Of a DNA stretch of 64,000 nt, positions 22,501-34,500 are shown piece by piece. The notes under the pieces were generated by a model. The model saw only the letters and a program-made list of their open reading frames with translations. It searched no databases and had not been told where the DNA came from. The position numbers and the translations under genes are program-made. Source of the DNA: Todiramphus chloris collaris (Eukaryota > Chordata > Aves > Coraciiformes > Alcedinidae); assembly GCA_025345505.1 (NCBI GenBank), contig JANVCC010000020.1, positions 51,447,523-51,511,522 of the forward strand, given 5' to 3'. How positions within the stretch are numbered: the stretch's first letter is position 1; every line of letters begins with the position of its first letter.

Positions 22501-25500
22501 GCCCTCTGCTGGACTCTCTCAAGCAGATCCCTGTCTCTCTTGAACTGGGGAGCCCAGAACTGGACACAGTACTCCAGGTGAGGTCTCACCAGTGCAGAGT
22601 AGAGGGGGAGGAGAACCTCCTTCGATCTGCTGGACACGCTCCTCTTGATACACCCTAGGATACCATTGGCCTTCTTGGCCATAAGGGCACATTGCTGCTC
22701 CATGGAGAACTTGTCCACCAGGACTCCCAAGTCTTTCTCCACAAGACTGCTCTCCAGCAGATCACCTCCCAGTCTGTACTGGTGTAATTTATTATTCTTA
22801 CCTAGATGCAGGACTCTACATTTATCCTTGTTAAACCTCATTTGGTTCTGCCCTGCCCAGTTCTCCAACCTGTCCAAGTCTCGCTGGATGGCCGCACAGC
22901 TTTCAGGTGTATCTGCCAATCCTCCCAGTTTGGTGTCATCAGCAAACTTGCTGAGCAGACACTCTGTCCTGTCATCAATGTCATTGATAAAAGACGTTGA
23001 ACAGGACAGAACCCAGCACTGATCCCTGGGGGACTCCACTGGTTACAGCTCTCCAGCTGGATTTGGCACCATTGACCACCACTCTCTGGACTCTATTGTC
23101 CAACCAGTTACTAATCCATCTTACTACCTGCTCTTCTATCCCATACTTCCCAAGTTTCTCCACAAGGATGTTATGGGAGACTGTGTCAAAAGCCTTGCTA
23201 AGGTCAAGATAGACTATATCCACTGGTCTCCCTGCATCTAGCCATCCAGTTACAATATCATAGAAGGCTACTAGATTAGTCAAGCATGACTTCCCCTTGG
23301 TAAACCCATGTTGACTACTCCTGATAACCTTCTTATCTTCCATGTGCCTAGAGATAACCTCCAGAATGAGCCTCTCCATTATCTTTCCAGGGATGGAGGT
23401 AAGATTGACTGGTCTATAGTTTTCTGGAATCTCTTTCCTGCCCTTTTTGAAGACTGGAGTGACATTGGCTTTCCTCCAGTCCTCCGGCACCTCTCCTGTT
23501 TGCCATGATTTTGCAAAAATGATGGACAGTGGCAAGGCAATAACAGCAGCCAATTTGCTCAGCACTCTCGGGTGCATCTCATCAGGGCCCATGGACTTAT
23601 GTATATTCAACTTACATAACTGGTCCTTAACCCAGTTTTATTGACCAGTGGAGAGTCATCCTTCCCCCAGCTTTCTCTCCTTCAACCAGGGACTGGAGTT
23701 CACAGGGGCTGGTCTTAGAAGAAAAGACTGAAGCAAAGAAGGTGTTGAGCAACTCTGCCTTCTCTGCATCCTCAGTTATTAAGACTGCTTTCTCATTCAG
23801 CAGTGGCCCCACACTTTCCTTGTTCTTCCTCTTGGCACTTGTGTATTTAAAGAAACTTTTCTTATTCTCTTTTACCTTACTCACCAACTTCAGCTCTAAG
23901 AGGGCTTGGCCTTCCTTATTGCCTTGACTGCCCTGACTACTTCTCTATCATTTTCCCAACCGACCAGTCCTTTTTTCCATGAACTGTATAGTTCTTTCTT
24001 CCTTGAAATCTCCTTCAAAAGCTCCCTGCTCATCCATGTGGGTCTCCTAGTGTGCCTTCCAGATTTTTCCCTCAAGGGAATACATCTATCCTGGGCCCGA
24101 AGAAACTGTTTTTTTAAAAATTAACCAACTTTCTTGGACTCCTTTACCCTCCAGAGTACTAGCCCATGGGATTCCAGCAAGTAGATCTTTGAAGAGTTCA
24201 AAGTCAGCCCTGCGGAAGTCCAGGGTTGCAGTCCTACTTACCGCTCTAGTTCCCCCTTGTTTAATATTAAACTCTATCATATCGTGATCACTATCACCCA
24301 GGCTATTCCCAACCCTAATGTCTCCAACCAGTCCTTCTTTATTAGTTAATACAAGATCCAACAGTGCACCCCTCCTTGTTGGTTCATCCATGACCTGCAT
24401 CAGAAAGTTGTCATCTATGCACTGCAAGAGCTTTTTGGACTGGGTATGCCTGGCTGTATGGGCTTCCCAACAGATATCAGGGTGATTGAAGTCACCCATG
24501 ACTACCAGGGAGGGTGTTCTAGAGGCCACTTCCAGTTGACTGTAGAAGGCTTCATCAACACCTTCTTCTTGGTTTGGTGGCCTGTAGTAGACACCCAGAA
24601 CAATTTTATTCCCTTTTCCATGTCCCTTGACCTTTACCCATAAGCTTTCAACCTGTTCTACCTCCCCTCCTGGATAGAACCTAATACATTTTAGTTGCTC
24701 TTGCATGTAGAAAGCAACACCACCACCTCGCCTTGCTGGCCTATCTCTTCTGAATAGAACATAACCTTCCAAAACAACATTCCAGTCGTGGGAGCTGTCC
24801 CACCAAGTTTCAGTAATAGCAATTATATCACAGTTGTATATTCTCACATATATCTCTAACTCCTCCTGCTTATTCCCCATGCTCCGTGCATTGGCATATA
24901 AGCATTTCAGAGAGGGGGTAGAGTTAATAGCTTTTAATCTTTTTATACAACCATTTATGGCCACCGCTGTGGCCACTAGTCTATCAGAGACCTCTGTGTG
25001 ATTGTGGTCACACATACCAGTGCTATCCGCCTCAAGTGGGACAGCAGCCTGAAGGTTGTCCCCAGGCTCCTCAGGCTCCTCAGGCTCATCACTAGCAAGT
25101 CTGTGTGCATTGGCACAGAGGCACCCGATCTCTGCAACTGACTTCACCCCCATCCTTCGTCCCGCACCCCCAGGCTCACTGCTGGAGGAGTGGGTTTTAT
25201 CCCCTTCCCTCTTCGATTCCGGTTTCCCAATCGCTTCTGCAGCCACCACCCCACTAGTGATGTACGTGTTTCTGTTGTCCCATGTATCACAAGTATCAAA
25301 ATCACTCGCCCCAAGTAGGACAAGAGACTGGAGGCTGTCTACAGGCCCATCTTCACTGAGGCTGGCTTTATCCCCCTTCCCCTTCAATCCTAGTTTAAAG
25401 CCCTTTCAATGAGACCTGCTAACTCTTCTGCAAGGATTGAGTATTGAGCAAAACTATTTTTTAGTGTGAATGACTGGAAGGGGGGTATACCCAGACTCAA

Positions 25501-28500
25501 GCTGACCAACAGAGATATAGTAGTAAATGATATTTAAATATTCTTGTAATAAGAAAACCAGCAAGGTGTAACATGAAAAAGAGAACTGTAGTAACTTGAC
25601 ACTAGCATGCTGGATATTCTTGAAAAGACAACAAAAAGCACTGCATTTTGTGTGGGGTAACCCATCATGCAGAAGGTATCTGCTGGCTCGCCTTTAGCAC
25701 ACACTCTGCCTGCTACTCCAAGCTGGCTCTAAGTCAGCAAACTCTGGTGGCACAATGTTAGGACTGAGTGGGAGAAAAGTAGTAATGAATTAAAACATAA
25801 AGATGAGGTGTCTTTCTAAACAAAAGCCTATAGATTAAAATGAAATTATGCAATTCAAGAATTACCATGTGAGATGCTACGACCCACCTTAACACACAAT
25901 GTTACATGATCAAATTTGTCATGTCAGATCTAAACAGAAAAGAAAGCTACTTCAAATCTGTAATGCTGCTGACAGCAATTCATAAAACACTTGGGGAAAC
26001 AATGATAAAGCAGAGGATTATGCAAGGGAAAAAAACCCCGTTAATTCCAGAAACATAACATAAATATATATTAGACATGTCCATGTGACCCAGTACATAA
26101 GTACATAGCATGACCAGACACAGATGCCCACATCTGAGGAGCACCACAGGAAAGGAGATGGGACAAGTTTCATGCTGAAGTAATTCATATGCCTTCAGTC
26201 CCAAATCCTTGCCTTCAAAAAGGAACATGGGCTTTACTGGTTGTATTTCCACCCACTTCTGCTAGGAGCCTGCAGTCTTCAGTTTCCTAGTTGTTTCTCT
26301 ACAACAAACCCCTCGACAGTTTACTATAACACACTTGTTTTGCCATAAAGCAGCGAGACAGATGAGGATCTTTTTTCTAGGACATAAACAGGCCTGAAGG
26401 GCTATAAAGCTCCAAGCCTTTAAAACACGTCAGTTCCTGACAGAGACCAAAGTTTTCTGCTGCTCTCAACATAAAAAGCAAAGTACTCCTGCTCTCTACA
26501 TATGCAAATAGTAACTGCAACTTATGAAAATGGATTTTTTTTTTTGGCATAATGAAAACTTTCTAAACGTAAGTTCCCTTCGAAATTTTAAGTGAATCCT
26601 CCAAATTTTTGCATTTTGTCCTGCAAAAAGGAGGAACATATAGGAACAGATAGCATTTTTAGCATATATGCTAAACCACTGAGAAGCCGTGAAGTCATAC
26701 GTGTTATCCCTTGCTAAAAATGCAGTTCTTTGTATGAGGAGCATATGCTGCCTCACCACAAGCAACTGTTATTTCTATGCCATGGTTTTAGAAGAATCCC
26801 ACACACCCCTCTGAGTCACAATTCTGCTCAGAAATAACTAGTCAGAAAGAATGCTCTTTTCCACTGTTTTAGAGAACAAAGCTAATAGTATTTCACTTAC
26901 TAGAATTTTATCATCTCAGTTTCAAATCCCTCTTGTTTTCTCTTTGGCCTTTGAACAATGGCAAACATACACAGGCAGTTTTTATTTCATCTCTCATTCT
27001 GAGTTAGCACCTAGCTCAAGCAAAAAATGAGTAAGAATTTCTTACCTAGTAAAGTTGGCTTTTCCTGTGATGATTCAGGTTCTGCTGAACACCTGCAAGA
27101 CCGGAGAACTATCACACCTCCAAGTACACCATCTTCATTGGCTAGAAAAGGTGAACCTGGGTAAAATTATTGGAGAGAATTATTTATAATCGGAATAGCT
27201 TCTGGAGTATGGTTTTTTTTTTTTTTTACTTTCCTGCCTTCTCCTATTTAATCTTGTCACTAAGAGCTGAAAAACTGTTAGGTCAACCAGTGCTTTTAGA
27301 AAAGCATCGGGTTTATTTTTTTCTAGTGTTTCTAATGAGTAACTTTCTAAATTGTAATCTAATATTCCAGTAATCAAAAAAGGAAAAAGAGCTACACGGA
27401 ATAGAAAAACCATACTGGAAATAACATTTGTGAGTGCAAACCCATTTGTTCATGGATCAAGGAAGATGTAACAATGAAAAACTGGGTATCAAGTTGAAAA
27501 GAGCATATGTCTCAATATTTAATTCCTTCTGTAGTGTAATTAATATAAAGACAGACATATAAGAAAAAATCAAGTAAATCTGATTGACTTTTAGAGTTTA
27601 TTAATTTTTCCCAATTTAAAGCACTTTGTACAGAGACATTATGAAACTGCTATAGACTGTATTCCTTGCTGTGTTATGAATATGAGCAGAAAAGCCAAAG
27701 CACATCCTACTTTTTTACAGTGGCTTTTCTGTTGTTAATTTAAGACATCTATCAGAAGCTGGAAAAGTTTTAGAGTTAGTTGAATCAAATCTAAGTATTC
27801 TTTTTCTCGTTAGTAATTGGAAATGAGATTCCTATAGTATGAAATGTGGAAACAATCGTATGATTTACATATGATTCAAAATGTCTTGAGCCACAAAACT
27901 AACCAAGTTCTTGCACTTAAGCCTGAAGATACCCGTGTCACACATTTGCCATACACTGTGATTTAAAAGTGAACAACAAATATTTAAAGCTGTATTTAAA
28001 GCTGAATTGCAACAAGTATTTCACATAATTCTTTCCAATTATCTTCTTTTAAATAAATCAGTATACTCTCTCTAGTGTACGGACACTGTAAAATGATTTG
28101 CTGGCCACAACAACTTTAGAGCAGATCTACTCATCAGCATCCTTCAACTTGCCTACAGCTATTCATATGATTAAAACTACTCCTTTAATGCAAACAGCAA
28201 CAACAACAAAAACCCAGTAAGAACCAACTTTAAGCTTTACTGGAAGGAAAACTAAAAGCTCTACCATGCAATGCTTGGGAAGCTGTAAAGAGTTTTACCA
28301 CCCAAACCAAAATCTTTTACTCCTTGCTTTCTAAAATGCTAAGTATATCTCTTATACTTTCACTGCATTAACCAAGTGCTGGCTAAGTATGTGGTTTGAT
28401 TTTTGCAAGCAAATAAAAAAAAACAACCAAACAAACAACAAACAAAAATATCAGTGGTTTTCTTCATGGGGGATATGCATCCTTTAATCTTTACTTCAGA

Positions 28501-31500
28501 AACTCAGGTACTTCAAAGACAGCCCAAACTTGGTCTGCAGACCTAATCTGATACTCAATTGCATAAATTATTCAGGTTAAAAGCCATACTGTGGTGAACA
28601 GTCATTGCAAATAGAAGAAGTTTTAGCTTGTTTTTAACAAGCAATGTTTCTCCTCCTCTTTCAAGGCCTGTGAAAGGTTCTTTCAAGGTTCTAGGGAAAA
28701 ATGCTCTTTAATTAGGATGGTTAAAAATGTTCTACTCATTGAAAGTAGAGAGTATATTTAAGACAAGACTAAAATGCTGAGACTGTACGAATGCACAGAA
28801 AACCAGACAGCAGCTACCGATTATAAATTTGATGCCATTAAAATCTTGTTCTGGAAATGCTTACATTGGGTTAATTTTTGGTTGGTTGGTTTTTTAATGT
28901 GTTTTGTTCGGTTTTTTTTGCTCCCACACTCAGGAAAGAGGAGATGAAAGAACAGTCTGTAAATAAACAAGTCACATATTTCTTCATTTTCCAAGTACTT
29001 TTGACAACTATGTGCCATCATCACTGGTCAAATTTTCAATAATCTGAATAACTTGCACATGCTAAGATCTTTCTTTTCAAACTCTTCTTAAGAAAAGACT
29101 TGGCAGTATATTTCTTTCCATGTAAAGAGTCCGCAGCAAAACATGTAGTGCTACATCAGAATTCTTTCATTTTTAGGTAGGAATTTCTCTGCAAGAACAA
29201 AACATTCATCTTCTTCAATGAAATACAGAATAAGAAAAGTAATCACTCAGACTACATGTTTTGTGACAGTTTGTTAGAAAGGGGTAAAAAAAAAAAAGAA
29301 AGTAATTTAAACCTGAACTTGAAGCATTTAAGACAAACTCTCAGGCTTACAATTTCATCCAAAGATGCTCTGCCTATGCATGCACAAGTATGCTTATGAG
29401 AACCCCAGTTCTGACAGCAAAATACAGCATTTATTTATTGACTGTGAATATGCTGTCTACTGTCTACTGTATTGTCCTAAATATGTACACAGTTGTTTTC
29501 TGAATTAAGCTACTTCCTTCAATGATTATGCACCGTGGAAACTTTATTACCAGTTTATAAAATTCAATGGTTTTGAAGTTCACACTAAACACTCAAAAAC
29601 TAGAAAACTGACTGTACTAATTCAGCCTTTGCTGAAGTACATTGCCACTCTACTGTTACTGCAACTAGAAAACTCAAGAAGAGGATTAATTTAATAGCAC
29701 TGCATATCATAAAAAGTATGATAAAAACACAATAAAGGACAGTTTTAACTTCAGCTCTTGTAAAATACGTCAGATAAGCTGACTTCTTTAAGAACACCAC
29801 AGGTTGGGCCCTTGAAATAAGGGCAAACATTGCTTATGCCAAAACAGACCACATCTTACTGCACTAACTTTATAAGAATGGACCATAACAGTAGAACTGG
29901 GGTGAGACAGGGGTAAGTAAATTGGCTTAGAGTGACTTGTAATGGTTAATTTGAATAGAGTATTAAGCCTGGAAATGTCTCAAAAGTTTGTGATATGCAA
30001 ACAAAGCAAAGAAGATGGGATGCATCATATCTCTCTCCTAAGAGGGAAACACAGTTACTTACATAGAGGTGTACAACATCAATGCCCAGAACCGACAGGT
30101 TATCCTCATTTGTGCCACCTTAACCAACACACTACAGTACAGTGTTGAAAACGATTGCATTATGTTGGCTTTCCTGTTGCAGTCAGCCATGGTTCAGAGC
30201 CACAGCAATAGAGAGTGAGACAAAATACAGTTGCATCTCAAGAAATTAGTGAGATTTAGTATTGTCAGCTGAGCTACTGAAGACATTGGTTTTGTTGCTG
30301 TTTTTTTTAACAAAAAACACCCAAACCAAAACAAACAAGAACAATGAAGACCCAACCTTTTCTCTTTTACACCATTTTATCATCAGCTGCAGAACAAACA
30401 CTATTTTGGAAGGGAGAAAAAGTCTGAAAGAAGAACATATCCTTTCTTCTCACCTCCAAACATAAGCAGCAAATGAAGACACAAAACACAGCCACTTGCA
30501 AAACCCCTGCAGTGGTTCACAATCTTCTAACCCACACTACTTTCAGAGACCAGTGGCTTCCCCACTTCTGCAGAGGGTTGCCACGCACAGAGTAACCAGG
30601 AGCAAACTGTGTGACTACATCCTCATCTATTCCAACTGCTTTCAACAGCAATTTCAACTAAACCATCTCAGTGCAAAATTAGTGACAACATGGTACATGC
30701 CTCCAAGACACCACACTAAGTTGTGAGGTATCAACCTCTAAATAGTGCCAGTAAAAAACAGTTGCTTACAGTAATATTACAGTATTCTACATTACAGTAA
30801 ATTCAGACAGACTGTTTCTCCTCCCTTAAAGAATGTGCTGTTCAGTGTGTATTTAATTTGGCTTAGATTCTGATTTTTAAAACAGAGAATGGATTTTATT
30901 TTCCCATTAAAGCAATTTTTAAAAGTTCAAAGAGAGATTCATACATATTAGTATTTTTTTTAAGCAGACATATTTCTGGATATGCAGACTTACTACTGAG
31001 GATTACAATTATGCTAAAGAGTGTATTTTTACACAGCAACACAAACGAGTACATTATGCAAGATTATAGAGAGATAAACACTATGCATCCAACATTAAAT
31101 GTACTAGAAGGAAAAAGTAATCTGGCTCCCACCATTTTCTCTCTGTATGCTTAAGAATGACAGATTTGACATGCATTTAAAAATTTAGTTAAACAAAAAA
31201 TGCCTACGAGCTAAAAGTCTTTTTTTTCTATTGCAATAAAATAGAATTGCTAAACATATCTTTGATCCAATAGCTTTCTAATGACAAAACTACAAAAACC
31301 TGGGGGTTTTAATACTGTTTTAAGTCTCATGAAACTCATTATTCCCTCCCAGTTACACCGGCATACCACTGAAGAATTTGGCATGAAAAATCCCGAGCAA
31401 AACTTCAACTACAGCATTAACTAATAATATTAGCACTGACTGGCCACACCAGAGAAAAGGGGTAGGAAAAAGCAAACAAAAAACTTATTTCAACAGTTTT

Positions 31501-34500
31501 GGTTTAATAATTACTTCCCCCAGAAAAAAAATGTCATTTTACAAAAACACATTTCCCTCCATCAAAGCTCAACTATTCTGATATTACTATCTCGCATATA
31601 GAAAGCATTATCAAGTTTTTAGTTACATATTTTGAACGTTATTAATTGGCAGTAATGATCTCTTGAAAATCAGCAAACAGGTCTTCGTAACAACTCCACA
31701 TTCACTAATCCTACCAAGTTTTTCAAGAGCAACCATAACTGAACATCAAGACTCAGGTTCAGCCTCAGACCAGGGACAGAGCAGATGGATTTCACAAGTA
31801 TTAAGGCAATTATTGGTCTCAACATTCAGTCTTGCTCTGGAGGAACGACAGCTACAAGTGAAGAACATTTTTCCTTCTATGCCTCTTGTAAATGAAACCG
31901 CTCCTATGATGAAGACTGCTTCCTCCAGAGCATGGGATCAGTACAAGTTGTTAATTTCTGATCCTGTGCTTTTTTTTCCTGTTTGTAGCTACTGGACAGA
32001 TCGATTCTAGCACAGATTTGACACTAAACTGTAAAAGCAGTGCTTTATTTACACTTACCCAGCTGAAGGACTAACCAGCTGTTCATCAGATGTTTTATAT
32101 TCATACTCTTCCATAGTAGAGAAGCCATTAGTAGCTTCATTGTTTACATTAGCTTTCAAAGTCTTCAGAACACTGGTCTAAACACTGACTGTGGTGTGGT
32201 GTAACCAATTAAGTACTTTACATTCCCCAGCTTTAACAGAGTGCAGCTAAAGAGTTCTAAACTTTCTTGTGCTGCAATGTGAGTGAAACCAAGACTTTTT
32301 CTGATCACCTACGCCACTGGACTTTGTCAGCTTGTGTACAGAACATGTTTAAAATGAAGCTGTTTGCCACTCTGCTGCCACTATGTTTTCCACTAAACTT
32401 CAAGCTACCAGTTTAAATACACATTAAAGAAATATATAAACATTAAATGAAACCTGCTTTTAATTTCATGCACCATTATTTGTTATATGGTTAAGCGCAA
32501 GCTGTCTGAAACCAAAGATCTTTATATTTCACGATAAGTACGTTAGTTAAAACATGTGTTTAGAATTTTTAAAGAAGCTGCAAGAAAAAGCACCTGTAGT
32601 TCTACACTTAACAGGTCAGATTTGAAGACATTAAATAAGTGAGGATACAGCTGTCCAATAAACTCCCAGTGCTTTTGACAAGGAGAAGCACAGGCAGGAT
32701 CCTGGACAACCCTTGTGTAAAATTACCCTGTTGTGTTAGGTTTTCAGATGGTTTTACAGTACAGATAACGAAGAGGCCGGTTCAATTCTGTCTACCATCA
32801 AATACAAACTTGTGAAACCATAAACTTGCAGTGGATAAAACAGGTTATATGAAACATCAGGATCACTTCATTCTCTTCTCAAATTTTTTCCTCTGTGTCA
32901 TGGAGGAGATAAAACAATGCTTCCGTAGCATGCTTCCCCCAGTACAAAACCACAACGGATACTACAAAGCTTAGAGTGATGCAACATCAGAACATGAAAT
33001 AACAGTAACACTGTGCAATGACAGTCACTGGCAGCCTTACAATTCTTTAAGTGTGAAGCTTTTTTCCCCAAAAAGAAGCATAACTCCTAATTGGAAAACT
33101 GATAGCCTATGATTCCTTACTGTCCAAATTCTATTTCCCAAGAGAGGTATTTGACACAAAACCTCTAAACGAGAAAGTGTCAGTGTTATCATTCTTCTAT
33201 TACTTTCCTGCAGACATTGCTCATCTGTGAGCTCAAGCACAACTTAATAATACAAGAATAGACAGAGATCTGCTAAGAAAAGAACAAATATCAGATCCCA
33301 AGTATGTCTTTCAGATCATTCTCTAATACTTTGTAGGAAGCTTGAAAGGACAATTTGTAACATTGCCACTGTTAAAACCCCAGATTTCCCGCCAGTGAGA
33401 TGACACAAACATTTACTCTAAGTCTGCATTTCACAAACTTGGCCACATTTGAAAGGAATGATGAGTAACAAAATCCTCTCTACTGCTGTTTGGAAGGTAT
33501 TTGTGTTTACAGAACACCATTCTTCAACTGCATACCAAGCTTTTAGTGGTCTTCGACTAAAGCTATCAAACCGATTCAATTTACAAAAGAATCTAAATAC
33601 CACTGCTCTCATCTCCAGTTTAACCATCAGTTGTGCCTTATCCCTACTAAGCTGGCTCTGAGAAAGGATGAGAGAAGCGTATCTGCCATTAGTTTGCTCA
33701 TCACCTGCTGTTTAAACAGCCCTCACTGTTTAAGCCAGGCATTCCCTAGCTGGAAGGATTCCCAGGGTTTCTGCAGAGCCTCAGAGAGTTCTGTAAACAG
33801 GAAGCACCAAGCTGATGGCAACTGCCAAAATCAGCTGTTCACCCCTCCAATACAAGTAACACACTTTTTGACTTCTGACAAGACATTCTAGCTCTGCTTT
33901 GTGAAAACTTTTTTTTTTGGCCTTGGTCCATTATAATTCTGGCGAAAGTTTGACAAGACCACAAAACAGGGCCTTAAGAAAGGCTTGCAAGGAAAGACTC
34001 CATGCCATCAGCAAGTAAGCTATTGGCCCGTTTTATCCTATTGTTTCACAACAGTAAGAAATCCTGAATCATACCATACATCCTGAGATACCAACTAGCA
34101 CATCACCTACGAAAATTCACAGGAAAAACCCCAACTATTTAATATAAGCCTATTGTTTTACGTGCAATTCATGTTTTCAACTGTTGTACTGTATTAGCAA
34201 GACAAAACTTTGCATTCCACCTTCAGAACTGCCAAGATGCCTACTACTGGCTACAAACTTAATACTAAATGTCACATGTGAACAGAAAGATGTATTTGGA
34301 TTTTGAGGTTTTCCTCAGTCAGTCTTCATTCATAGGACAGCTGAGGGCAAAATAGATTTTATGCTTTCTAATCAAAACACGGAATCCAAGCAATTCACAC
34401 ACAAAAAAGGCTGGATCTTATTTCTCTTCCTACATCAGCACTGCCCCAACTGAGAATACACATACCTGCTGTCAGGCTAAAAAAAACTTGCACTAAGAAG

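Larger units (their letters stand above)
22031..25430 (-). mobile_element. Long CR1 LINE, about 3.4 kb, sense to TASP1
   Basis: This CR1 copy runs on the minus strand. Its 3' tail (CTGTGATTCTGTG in minus-strand sense) is at 22031-22047, followed going upstream by the 3' UTR, the reverse transcriptase region, the endonuclease region and an N-terminal extension to about 25387. ORF1 is not seen, so it is 5'-truncated or diverged there. ORF2 is split by at least three frameshifts: near the T-run at 24105-24120, near 23620-23640 and near 22988. It is therefore not autonomous. The upstream edge near 25430 is estimated from loss of CR1-like sequence. Confidence 0.95.
18132..27045 (-). other. TASP1 intron (about 8.9 kb) between residues 366 exons
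   Basis: This intron is dominated by the tail-to-tail CR1 pair at 21.1-25.4 kb. It also carries the TA/CA microsatellite (19303-19383) and the G30 run (19533-19562). I see nothing else that can be named between 18.2-19.3, 19.6-21.1 and 25.5-27.0 kb. Confidence 0.85.
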
